Source: Akkermansia muciniphila
Lineage (GTDB): Bacteria > Verrucomicrobiota > Verrucomicrobiia > Verrucomicrobiales > Akkermansiaceae
Direction: 5' to 3'
Length of the DNA stretch: 64,000 bases
Assembly (NCBI GenBank): GCA_945901795.1
Contig: CAMDLP010000004.1
Location: 1 to 64,000, forward strand
Positions 52,101 to 60,065 of the stretch are shown here, piece after piece. Both the position numbers and the translations under genes were made by a program. The notes under the pieces were generated by a model, which was not told the origin of the DNA, made no database searches, and saw only the letters and a program-made list of their open reading frames with translations. How positions within the stretch are numbered: position 1 is the first letter of the stretch; the number at the start of each line of letters is the position of its first letter.

Positions 52101-52865
52101 TTATTGGTGCTTGAGACGCGAGGCGGCCGGGCCGTCGAGGAAGAATTGCGCTGCCGGGTGTTTTTTGAGGCAGGAGACCCCGACCTTGGTGGTGACGGGG
52201 CCTTCGATCGCTCTGCGGACGCCACGCGATTTCAGGGTGCCCCAGGCGAGCACCACGATCTTGCGGGCCTCTAAAATCGTGCCGTAGCCCATGGTGATAG
52301 CGTGGGTGGGGACCTGCTGGATTCCACCGAACGCGCCGGCGGCGTCCTGCCGGAGACGGTGGCTGAGCAGGACCCGGTGGGTGCGGGTATCGAGCGGGAT
52401 CTCCGGCTCGATGAATCCGATCTCACCGAAGCGTCCGATGCCGAGAATCTGATAGTCGATGCCGCCGGCGTGGGCGATTTTCGCCTCGTAGTGGGCGCAA
52501 TGCCCGAAGGCTTTGGCGTCGGAGATGGTCGTCGAGAGGAAGTGGGTGTTGCGGGGCGGGATGTCGATGTGGTCGAACAGATTTCGTTGCATGAAGGAGC
52601 GGAAACCGGCCGGGTGGCCGTTTTCGAGTCCTTGGTATTCGTCGAGATTGAAGGTGACGACGTTGCGGAACGAAAGGCGTTCCTCGCGGTGGAGATAGAT
52701 GAGTTCCTGATAGAGCGGCAGCGGGGTTTTTCCGGCGACGAGGCCGAGGACCGCGGTTTGCCCCAGAATGGCGCGGTCGCGGATCAGTTGCGCGATTTCC
52801 GCCGCGATCTGGGCGCAGGCGGAATCACGAATGGAAAAAATGCGGTAGCGGGGGGGCGGTGGCAT
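52101..52865 (-). CDS. Glucosamine-6-phosphate deaminase-like (NagB fold) protein with altered active site
   Basis: 254 residues from the ATG at 52865. NagB fold: LGLVAGKTPLPLYQEL phosphate loop, TFNLDEYQGL with Asp75, then IDYQILGIGRFGEIGFIEP at 136-154, where true deaminases have G-x-DGHI-FNEP. Here the catalytic Asp is Phe146 and the catalytic His is Glu148, while Glu153 remains. The late TMGYGTILEARKIVVLAWG sequence is kept. The deaminase reaction (glucosamine-6-P to fructose-6-P plus ammonia) is therefore doubtful. It may be a sugar-phosphate sensor or have another activity. A RidA-like gene lies upstream. Confidence 0.85.
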   Translation of the reverse strand: MPPPPRYRIFSIRDSACAQIAAEIAQLIRDRAILGQTAVLGLVAGKTPLPLYQELIYLHREERLSFRNVVTFNLDEYQGLENGHPAGFRSFMQRNLFDHIDIPPRNTHFLSTTISDAKAFGHCAHYEAKIAHAGGIDYQILGIGRFGEIGFIEPEIPLDTRTHRVLLSHRLRQDAAGAFGGIQQVPTHAITMGYGTILEARKIVVLAWGTLKSRGVRRAIEGPVTTKVGVSCLKKHPAAQFFLDGPAASRLKHQ

Positions 52866-52883
52866 CACTGGGGGATGCTAGAC

Positions 52884-53342
52884 TCAAGATTCAATTTCGA
52901 CAATCAGATTGATCTCGACCGCGACATCGAGCGGGAGGGCAGCGACGCCAAGGGCGGTGCGAGAGTGTTTGCCTTTGTCGCCGAAGATCTCGACGAGCAG
53001 TTCGGACGCACCGTTGATGACTTGCGGATGACCGTGGAAGTCGGGCTCGGAGTTGACGAATCCGTTGAGGGTGACGATCTGCCTGACCTTATCGAGCGAG
53101 CCGATTTCATCGCGGATCACGGCGAGGCGGTTGAGAATGCACATGCGGGCGGCTTCCTTGGCCTCGTCGATAGAGATCTGGCTCGGGACTTTGCCGATGA
53201 CTTTCTTGTCGCCGTCGATGGGCAGGCCGCCGGAGAGGAAAAGCAGGTTTCCGGTGCGGACGCAGTTGACGTAGGAGGCGATGGGGGTGGGGACGGCGGG
53301 CAGGGTGAGGCCGAGCGCGGTGATTTTTTCGAGGATGGACAT
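52884..53342 (-). CDS. RidA/YjgF family protein
   Basis: 152 residues, the long RidA type. Visible: ASYVNCVRTGNLLFLSGGLPID, EEAARMCILNRLAVIRDEIGSLDKVRQIVTLNGFVNSEPDF, ELLVEIFGDKGKHSRTALGVAALPLDVAVEINLIVEI; the Arg in KHSRTALGV matches the substrate-carboxylate Arg of active RidA enzymes, which hydrolyse reactive enamine/imine intermediates released by PLP enzymes. It precedes the NagB-like gene with an 18-base gap and follows the M23 gene by 12 bases, so the three probably share a transcript. Confidence 0.92.
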   Translation of the reverse strand: MSILEKITALGLTLPAVPTPIASYVNCVRTGNLLFLSGGLPIDGDKKVIGKVPSQISIDEAKEAARMCILNRLAVIRDEIGSLDKVRQIVTLNGFVNSEPDFHGHPQVINGASELLVEIFGDKGKHSRTALGVAALPLDVAVEINLIVEIES

Positions 53343-53354
53343 GGGGAGGCTTGG

Positions 53355-54380
53355 TTATTGGGTGATGGGGAAATCGTCAGTGATGAGGGCGACTAACTGC
53401 TGGCCGGAGCGAGTGAGTGTCGCTTGGTTGCCTTCCCCGGTGATGAGTCCGCGGGTGAGGTAGCGCTGCGGGACGTTAGACGGGCGGACGGAGGTGACGA
53501 GCGGTGCGGCGACTTCGCGCTGGCTGGGATTGAAAGCCACGGGCAGGCCGGTGGCGCTGAAGCTGATTTCCCACGAGACGGCGGTGGCGGCGGACCCGCG
53601 CTTGATCCACGGGTAACGCGCGACGAAATCCGGCGTGCCGCGGGACGGGACGGTGACTTTGAAATAGACCGGGGTGTTGGCGATGAATTGGCTGAACTGG
53701 AGCGCGGGATTGACCCGATGTTCGAGGAAGAATCGCGAGACTTCGGAGCCGCTGAGGTTCATGCCGTTGAAGATGCCGTGGAAATTCGTCCCGCCGCCGC
53801 ATTTCTGGTGCCAGTCTTCATAGTGGGCGCTGAGCAGCATGCCGAGTTCGAGGTGGCAATGGGCGCGTGTCCGGTCGATGCCCGCGCCGGTGTAGCCCAT
53901 CCGCCCGAGCACGGAACCCGCGCTGACCGGGTCGCCCGGCTGGCAGGTGATTTCCGCGAGGTGGGCGTAGAGCGAGAAGACCGACGAGTTTTCCCAGAGA
54001 TGTTCGACGACGACGTATTTGCCGTAGTTGCTGCGTCCGGCGACGGGGCTGACGTGGGCGACGCGGCCCGCGGCGATGCTGGAAACCAGGTCGAGCGGAG
54101 TGCCGGCCTTGTCGCGTTTCACCGGGGAAATATCGATGCCTTCGTGGAATTTCGTCAGCAGGACCTGGTCGTTGACGCGGATGGCGGTGCGGACGAATCC
54201 GTAGGAACCCGCTTCCCACGGCTTGCTGGTCTGGCCCTCGAAAGTCCGGTCCACATACATGTAGAAGCGGTCCAGCTCGCCGGTGAAAAGGTGGTGGTTT
54301 TCCGTCGGCAGGCGGAGATCGATCGGCGCGGCGGCGAGGCTGCCGGTCAGGAAAAGGAGGAGGGTGGGGAAACGGATCAT
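53355..54380 (-). CDS. M23-family metallopeptidase (LytM domain), exported
   Basis: 341 residues with a signal peptide (FPTLLLFLTGSLAAA). The LytM/lysostaphin-like zinc domain shows TKFHEGIDISPVKRD (first His/Asp), GRVAHVSPVAGRSNYGKYVVVEH, SVFSLYAHLAEI and RAHCHLELGMLL (HxH), so the zinc site seems complete and peptidoglycan endopeptidase activity is likely. A C-terminal 140-residue beta domain is of unknown type. It precedes the RidA-like gene. Confidence 0.9.
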   Translation of the reverse strand: MIRFPTLLLFLTGSLAAAPIDLRLPTENHHLFTGELDRFYMYVDRTFEGQTSKPWEAGSYGFVRTAIRVNDQVLLTKFHEGIDISPVKRDKAGTPLDLVSSIAAGRVAHVSPVAGRSNYGKYVVVEHLWENSSVFSLYAHLAEITCQPGDPVSAGSVLGRMGYTGAGIDRTRAHCHLELGMLLSAHYEDWHQKCGGGTNFHGIFNGMNLSGSEVSRFFLEHRVNPALQFSQFIANTPVYFKVTVPSRGTPDFVARYPWIKRGSAATAVSWEISFSATGLPVAFNPSQREVAAPLVTSVRPSNVPQRYLTRGLITGEGNQATLTRSGQQLVALITDDFPITQ

Positions 54381-54389
54381 TTCGAGCGG

Positions 54390-54875
54390 CTACTTCTTTT
54401 TGTTTACTTCTTCGGGGCGCGGCAACTCCTCGTCGAGAAGCTTTACGTCTGCAAGCGTCACGCCCTTCCAAATCACGATGAAACCGTCGTTGATCTGCTT
54501 GTCGATGATCACGGCATCCACGGCGCGGCCGTTGACCTGCGCGATCAGCCAGCGGCTCTGGTTGGCGGCGGTGACGGCCGCGAAACGGTTCACCGCGTTG
54601 CTCTTGAGCTTGAAAACGATCCCGAAACCCTCGCTCGTATCCGAGGGAAAGGGGCTGAATGACACGAAATCCTTCAGGCTGACTTCCGCCATACGGCGGA
54701 AATAGCGGGTTTGATTACCGATCACCTGCGGGAAAATCATCTTCGGGTTGTCGGTGGCCTCCGTCTCCAGATGGAAAGTGACAGACGCCTTGTTCTCATT
54801 CTTCCCGCCCCCGAAAAGCGGCGGCGCGAGAGCCAGAATGGCCACCATCAGGAATGCTGCGACGTGCGATTTCAT
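54390..54875 (-). CDS. Secreted protein, unknown function
   Basis: 161 residues from the ATG at 54875, which begins a signal peptide (SHVAAFLMVAILALAPPLFGG). The mature part is mixed alpha/beta with RYFRRMAEVSLKDFVSFSPFPSD, GFGIVFKLKSNAVNRFAAVTAANQSRWLIAQVNGRAVDAVIIDKQINDG and a basic end EEVNKKK. No family is recognised. It ends 9 bases before the M23 gene start and is the likely first gene of that operon. Confidence 0.75.
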   Translation of the reverse strand: MKSHVAAFLMVAILALAPPLFGGGKNENKASVTFHLETEATDNPKMIFPQVIGNQTRYFRRMAEVSLKDFVSFSPFPSDTSEGFGIVFKLKSNAVNRFAAVTAANQSRWLIAQVNGRAVDAVIIDKQINDGFIVIWKGVTLADVKLLDEELPRPEEVNKKK

Positions 54876-55745
54876 GGCGGGAGTGAAGCACAACAAGCCG
54901 ATCCCGGAAGAAAAATCGGGTGCATCGGCGGCAGATGGGGGTTCACCAACATCGATTCCCGCCAAGTTCCACATCCTTGGCAGCCGCCGCGACATCGCCC
55001 TCCGCTTCCAGGGGAAAGCCCCCGGCAGCCTTCACATCACCCGCGACCGTCGCCCGGATCGAGAGCTGCTAGTTCCCACATCGGTCTCCGGTGCTATTCA
55101 CCGCATGCCCGCCCTTGGAAACATCGCCCCCGCCTTTGGCCACATCGATCTCCGGTGCTATCCACTTCGATCTCCGGCGCTCTCTACATCGCCCGATGGA
55201 TCACAATCCATTGATTTTCAATGAAATTTTCCGCATTCAGATTGAAAACCGCCGGTTTCCGCGTATCACGCGCCCTTTCTGTGTGCCTCACGGCGGATTT
55301 TTGCACGGTGAAACGCCACGCGGTTGAGGATTGGGAATCAGGATAGTTTCCTTGAGCGGTTTTGAGCCGCACTCCGGAGTGCGTGACGCTCTGCTCGCGC
55401 CCACGGCAGCTCCGGCTCTGCCGGATGTGGTGCGGAGTGACTTCTCTTCGCACAAAGAGCTCCGCACCGCATGGAGCAGAGCTTCCATCCGCCAAAGGCG
55501 GCAGCAGAGCGTGCCGCACTCTGGCGGGGGTGTTCGTAATGGTGCCGGGATGAGCAGACTGCCCATCTCGAATCCTTAAAGGCATTACGCTAAAACGCGA
55601 ACTCCGGACCAGTCCTTGGTGGCACACGCTGAATCCGTCTTTCGATTGAGTCGGGAAAAGAGCGGAATGCGACAAAACCACGGCAAAAGCCATTGCGCTC
55701 ACCATTGCCGTTGACCCACCCCCGTTCACTGGCGAGTGTCCGCCC
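54876..55745. other. 870-base gene-free region with repeat DNA
   Basis: No gene is supported. About 55085-55185 holds three imperfect copies of TCTCCGGTGCTAT (at 55085, 55149 and, altered, 55171), with CACATCG before each of the first two. 55369-55522 is the family C element described separately. Upstream and downstream of it are only short open frames in shifting phase. Promoters for obgE (rightward) and the secreted-protein gene (leftward) should lie at the ends. Confidence 0.5.
55369..55522. repeat. Dispersed long palindromic element, family C, inverted copy
   Basis: The reverse complement matches 38656-38804 with most positions the same; shared runs include GGAAGCTCTGCTCCATG, GGCAGAGCCGGAGCTGCCG and GCGCGAGCAGAGC. 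The central part differs by small indels. Its ends are inverted repeats. No coding role. Confidence 0.85.
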
Positions 55746-56798
55746 ATGTTTATCGATCACATCCGCATTTTCGGAAAGGCTGGCGACGGCGGCAACGGCG
55801 TTGTCTCATGGAAACGCGAGAAATTCGTCCCCCGCGGCGGCCCGGACGGCGGCGATGGCGGTGCCGGTGGAGACATCGTCCTTGTCGTGGATAACTCCGT
55901 GGACAACCTCCGCGCCTATCATTACGACCCCAAGCTCATCGCCGAGGACGGCAAAAACGGCGCGGGCGGGCGCAAAACCGGGAAAAGCGGCAAGATCGTC
56001 ATCGGCAAGGTCCCGCCCGGCACGGTCGTTTTCCGCAGCAACGCGGTCACCGTGCAGGAGGCCGTGGAATTCGAGCGCAGTGCCGAGGGAATCGACCTCG
56101 AACCCATCGCCGACCTCACCGAGATCGGTCAGGAATTCGTCCTCTGCAAAGGCGGCGATCCCGGCAAGGGCAACTGGAATTTCAAGACCGCCACCAACCG
56201 CACCCCGGTCGAACACACGCTCGGCACTCCGGGCGAGGTCTCCGTATTTTATTTGGAACTCCGCCGCATCGCGGATGCCGGTCTGGTCGGATTTCCCAAC
56301 GCCGGAAAATCGACGCTGCTCGGCAAGCTTTCGGCCGCCAAGCCCAAGGTCGCTTCCTATCCGTTCACCACGCTCCAGCCGGTCGTGGGCGTCGTCGAGT
56401 TCCCGAGCTACCGCCGCTGCACCGTCGCGGACATTCCCGGCTTGATCGAGGGAGCGCACGAAAACCGCGGCCTTGGCCATGAGTTCCTCCGCCACATCAC
56501 CCGCTGCCGGGTGCTGCTTTTCGTCATCGACATGGCGGGCAGCGAGGGCCGCGACCCGATTTCCGATCTGGAAATCCTCCGCCGCGAGATCAAGGAATAC
56601 GACGACGAGCTCGCCCGTTTCCCGTGGAAAATCATCGCCAACAAGATGGATCTCGAAGGTGCCGCCGAGAATCTCGAAATCTTCCGCGCGCGCTTTCCCA
56701 AGATCGATATCATCCCGATCTCCGCGGAGGGTGAAACGGGCTTGGACGATCTCAAGCAAGTTCTCGACAACGAGATCGGCCATCGCAGCGATAAATAA
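55746..56798 (+). CDS. obgE: Obg-family GTPase
   Basis: 350 residues. Obg acts in late assembly of the large ribosomal subunit and in stress control. The glycine-rich Obg fold opens the protein (FIDHIRIFGKAGDGGNGVVSWKREKFVPRGGPDGGDGGAGG), then the G domain: VGFPNAGKSTLLG (G1), PFTTLQPVVGVVE, DIPGLIEGAHENRGLGHEFLRHI (G3), NKMDLEGA (G4) and PISAEGETGLDDL (G5). There is no long C-terminal extension. The ATG at 55746 is the only start that gives a whole fold. Confidence 0.96.
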   Translation: MFIDHIRIFGKAGDGGNGVVSWKREKFVPRGGPDGGDGGAGGDIVLVVDNSVDNLRAYHYDPKLIAEDGKNGAGGRKTGKSGKIVIGKVPPGTVVFRSNAVTVQEAVEFERSAEGIDLEPIADLTEIGQEFVLCKGGDPGKGNWNFKTATNRTPVEHTLGTPGEVSVFYLELRRIADAGLVGFPNAGKSTLLGKLSAAKPKVASYPFTTLQPVVGVVEFPSYRRCTVADIPGLIEGAHENRGLGHEFLRHITRCRVLLFVIDMAGSEGRDPISDLEILRREIKEYDDELARFPWKIIANKMDLEGAAENLEIFRARFPKIDIIPISAEGETGLDDLKQVLDNEIGHRSDK

Positions 56799-56813
56799 GA
56801 GACAGCCCGATTC

Positions 56814-57206
56814 ATGGACACTTCCTCCCAGCGGGTATTCGTTTACGGCACGCTTCGCCGTGGTGGCTCGAACCATTTCCGGATGGCCGGGGCGGAGTTC
56901 ATTTCCTGCGGCACCATCAGCGGGCGGATGTATCGCATCGACTGGTATCCCGGCTTGGTCCTCGACCCTGCGGGCGATGAAATTCACGGCGAGGTTTACG
57001 CAGTCGGGCCTGAGCTGCTTTCCGTGCTCGATATCTTCGAAGGCGTTTCGGCCGGCGAGGTCGAGGGCAGCGAATACCGCCGCGTCGAGACCACGGTCAT
57101 GAAACAAGACAGCCAGACGTTGAGCGCCTGGGTCTGGGAATGGCGCGGCCCTGTCGATGAAAGCCAGCGCGTGTCCGGCGGCAACTGGCTGAAAGAGGAA
57201 TTGTAG
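56814..57206 (+). CDS. Gamma-glutamylcyclotransferase-like (AIG2/GGCT fold) protein
   Basis: 130 residues. The GGCT-like fold is visible: VFVYGTLRRGGSNHFRMAGAEF (the YGTLR loop), GRMYRIDWYPGLVLDP, EIHGEVYAVGPELLSVLDIFEGV (with the catalytic-type Glu in the DIFEG turn) and EYRRVETTV. Family members act on gamma-glutamyl amines or peptides. It begins 15 bases after obgE and is probably on the same transcript. Function is inferred from fold only. Confidence 0.86.
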   Translation: MDTSSQRVFVYGTLRRGGSNHFRMAGAEFISCGTISGRMYRIDWYPGLVLDPAGDEIHGEVYAVGPELLSVLDIFEGVSAGEVEGSEYRRVETTVMKQDSQTLSAWVWEWRGPVDESQRVSGGNWLKEEL

Positions 57207-57218
57207 CCGACCGCGCGG

Positions 57219-57683
57219 TTAGCAGCATCCCGGATTCACTTTCGACACCGGAAGCGGGTAGATGGGCGGGAAATAAAAGCGGTCGAGCGGATTCGGGACG
57301 GGATCGACGACGACCACCACCTTGGTGTTTTTCGTGTTTTTGGCGCTTTTCGCACCCTTCGAGCTGTAAAGCTCTTCATTGCCGCTGTTCGGATCGAGCT
57401 TGGCGAGCAGTGCTTGGACGGAGGCGACTGACTCGGGCATCGTGGCGATCGCGCATTGCGAGGCGATCCGCATGCAGTCCGGGGCAGCGGTGATGGCGGC
57501 TTCGACAATGGCGGTGACGAGGGCGACATCGGCGTCGCTGGCGGTGATGGCCGTTTTGACGATTTCGCAAGCGCAATTGGGATTGGCTTGGACTTCGGAT
57601 TCGACGATTTCGAGCACCTTGGCGACGTTGAGTTTGATCCGCTGTTCGACGGAAAGGGCGACCGCTAGGCAATCCGGGCCTTT
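57219..57683 (-). pseudogene. Downstream part of a split gene (in frame after a TAA)
   Basis: 154 codons that continue in the same frame as the secreted-protein gene at 58130 after its TAA stop (57684-57686). The sequence after the stop reads coding-like: GPDCLAVALSVEQRIKLNVAKVLEIVESEV, CACEIVKTAITASDADVALVTAIVEAAITAAPDC and a C-terminus LDRFYFPPIYPLPVSKVNPGCC. The only start codon of its own is the GTG at 57617. It is either the back half of one gene interrupted by a stop, or a separate weakly started gene. Confidence 0.55.
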
Positions 57684-58130
57684 TTACGACTTTCCGGATT
57701 CACGATAAACTGCGGAGATCAGCGCGAGGCCGGTTTGCAAGGTGTCGGCGGAGATTTCGTAGGTTTCGCCAGCGGTGCTGGTGGCGACCTTGCGGTAAGG
57801 AGACGGATTGCGCAAGATGCCGAGATCGACCACGGATTCCACATTCTGCTGGCGTGCAGCCTGTGGATTGAGAGTCAGGGCGTCTTGAGAGGCGTAAACC
57901 GGGCCTCCTTCGGGAAGAAAGCCTTGGGCTTTTTCCGTCGCCGGCATCACGTAGTTACCAGCCACTGCGGCACCTTCGCGGAAGCGTGGTTCGATGGTCC
58001 CATCGAAGTCGCCAGCATTGCTGCTGATCTCGGTGGTGCGGGAAGTGCTGGCCAGGTTTTGAGCGGAAAGCGGGGCGATCGCGCTGAGAAGAAGGAGAGC
58101 AGCCATGCGGGGAGACACGGGTGGTTTCAT
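57684..58130 (-). CDS. Exported protein, unknown function (front part of a possibly split gene)
   Basis: 148 residues from the ATG at 58130 with a signal peptide (MAALLLLSAIAPLSAQ). The mature region (STSRTTEISSNAGDFDGTIEPRFREGAAVAGNYVMPATEKAQGFLPEGG, YEISADTLQTGLALISAVYRE) has no recognised family. If the TAA at 57684 were a sense codon, the product would be about 303 residues and end at 57219. The promoter should be in the AT-rich spacer at 58131-58448. Confidence 0.65.
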   Translation of the reverse strand: MKPPVSPRMAALLLLSAIAPLSAQNLASTSRTTEISSNAGDFDGTIEPRFREGAAVAGNYVMPATEKAQGFLPEGGPVYASQDALTLNPQAARQQNVESVVDLGILRNPSPYRKVATSTAGETYEISADTLQTGLALISAVYRESGKS

Positions 58131-58448
58131 GGGGGTGGGGGTGGTCGGGTAACCGGGAAGAACCTAATCAATCGGAGCGGGTATTGGCAAATATTGATAT
58201 TCACTTGATCCCGTAGGGGCGGTGGCTGGATTTTAAATTGCTTGAAGTTAATGGATTATGGCGAATTTGATCCTTGGCTTCACGAATAGCTTCGGTTTCT
58301 TAAAATTCGTTGAAGCAAAAATGAATCGCTAGAGGGGGGAATCATCGATCGGATGGAGGGACGACTGGAACCCGTTGTCCGCCCGTGTTTAATTTAATTT
58401 TTTTACTCTGGAAGAACGCAAAAAGAGTCATCGTAATAGCTGCATCCC
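58131..58448. other. Divergent promoter spacer, AT-rich
   Basis: 318 bases without a gene. The right half is AT-rich (for example TTTAATTTAATTTTTTTACT near 58390). It separates the leftward secreted-protein gene from the rightward cytochrome gene. No specific operator was identified. Confidence 0.45.
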
Positions 58449-59981
58449 ATGCCCAACCATGACCTTCCCACATCTCGGCGCAGCAAGCCGTGGTCGCTTA
58501 CCTTCTTCGGACTTCTCGCCGCCGGCGGCTTGATCGCCATGCCGTTCCTGGCCGGTGGCCCGGATGGCGAGAAGATGCCGGATCTCGTCCGCTTTCTCGG
58601 TCATTTCCATCCGGTCCTGCTGCATCTTCCGATCGGGGTTTTCGTGTTGATCCTGTTTCAGGAGCTCGGAGCAATTTTCAGCAAGCGCGGAAAAGAGCCG
58701 GGAGAAACGCCGCTGTTTCCGCTGTTTTTCGGAGCCGCCAGCGCCATCGTCGCGGTTCTCGCGGGGTTCCTGCTGTATCACGGCGAGGTGCGATTCCGCG
58801 GCAACGAGCTGGCCGAGCGGCATCTGTGGGGCGGACTCATCTTCGCCGTGGCGGCGGTGGTGACTCTGATTTTCAAGGCGTGGACGATGGCCTTGAATGG
58901 CAACGCCGCGTTTTACCGCTTGCTGTTATTTGGCAGCGTGGGGGTGATGGGATTCGCGAGTCATGACGGCGCTTCGCTCACTCACGGCGAGGATTATTTA
59001 ACGGAATACGCCCCGGAGCCGATCCGGAATCTGCTGGAAATCGAGCCGGCGAAGGATGCGCCCGCGATCGTTCCGGCGAAGGTGGCGGGAGAGCAGTCGG
59101 TTTATGCTAACATCGTCGCGCCGATTCTGGAGCGCCGCTGTGTCCAGTGCCACAAGGAAGGTAAGGCGAAGGGCAAGTTCCGGATGGATACTTATGAATT
59201 ACTGGTGAAGGGTGGCAAGGAAGGCCCCGGCCTGGAAGCCGGCAATTCGGCAGAAAGCAACATTCTCATCCGCATGAACCTGCCGATGGATGACGAGGAG
59301 CACATGCCGCCGGAAGGCAAGCCGGACATCGAGGACCCGGAAGTCGCCGTCATCACCTGGTGGATCGATAACGGTGCCGATCCAAAAAAGTCACTGACGG
59401 AATTCGACGTTCCCGCACCGATCCAGGAGGCGATCGCCAAGGTGGCTTCTATCGCTCCCGCGCAGGTGGCTACAACCGCCGGGCCCGCCCATGCCGCCGG
59501 ACCGGATGAGGCGCTGAAGTCGTCGGTGGCCGGTTTTTCCAAGCAGTTTCCGGGCGCGCTGAGCTTCGAGTCGCAGCAATCCTCGCTGCTGACATTCACC
59601 GCGGTCTCGCTGCGCGGGAATCTCGACGACGCGGGTTTCAAGACGCTCGCGCCGGTCTTGCCGCACCTGGTGACCGTCGATCTATCCGCCACGAAAATCA
59701 CGGATCAGGCGGTCTCCCAGCTCTTGTCCGCCAAGAATCTCCGTCTTGTCCGCCTTGCGGAAACCGGCGTGACGGATGCTTCCATCGACACCTTGCTGAT
59801 GATCCCGAGTTTGGAATCCATCAATCTCTACGGCACGAAAGTCACCGATGCCGGTGTGAGCAAACTTTCCGCGATGCCGAATCTCAAGCGGCTCTATCTC
59901 TGGCAGACGGCGGTGACTCCGGAAGCCATCAAGACGCTCAAGGAGAAGCTGCCGAGCTGCGAGATCATCACCGGAGCATGA
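58449..59981 (+). CDS. Membrane protein with DUF2231-like region, cytochrome c domain and leucine-rich repeats
   Basis: 510 residues. Four hydrophobic segments near the N-terminus with a FHPVLLHLPIGVFVLIL motif (DUF2231-like, His residues possibly heme-related) are followed by a single-heme Planctomycete-type cytochrome domain (CVQCH near residue 236, MPPEGKPDIEDPEVAVI with the distal Met) and a C-terminal LRR segment (LVTVDLSATKITDQAVSQL, SINLYGTKVTDAGVSKL, KRLYLWQTAVTPEAI). The mix of cytochrome and LRR is typical of PVC-group bacteria. It probably transfers electrons or binds partners at the membrane. Substrate unknown. Confidence 0.9.
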   Translation: MPNHDLPTSRRSKPWSLTFFGLLAAGGLIAMPFLAGGPDGEKMPDLVRFLGHFHPVLLHLPIGVFVLILFQELGAIFSKRGKEPGETPLFPLFFGAASAIVAVLAGFLLYHGEVRFRGNELAERHLWGGLIFAVAAVVTLIFKAWTMALNGNAAFYRLLLFGSVGVMGFASHDGASLTHGEDYLTEYAPEPIRNLLEIEPAKDAPAIVPAKVAGEQSVYANIVAPILERRCVQCHKEGKAKGKFRMDTYELLVKGGKEGPGLEAGNSAESNILIRMNLPMDDEEHMPPEGKPDIEDPEVAVITWWIDNGADPKKSLTEFDVPAPIQEAIAKVASIAPAQVATTAGPAHAAGPDEALKSSVAGFSKQFPGALSFESQQSSLLTFTAVSLRGNLDDAGFKTLAPVLPHLVTVDLSATKITDQAVSQLLSAKNLRLVRLAETGVTDASIDTLLMIPSLESINLYGTKVTDAGVSKLSAMPNLKRLYLWQTAVTPEAIKTLKEKLPSCEIITGA

Positions 59982-60065
59982 CCCGCGACAAGCGGCCCCT
60001 CCGCGAACAGATAGGGCGCCTGTGTGCATTGCAGGTCATTCGTCGGGGGGCTGGCTTGCCCGGCT

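Noticed and set aside
55369-55522. Small RNA gene
   Set aside because: Highly structured, but a near-copy exists at 38656-38804 in an unrelated spacer, so it is better called a dispersed repeat.
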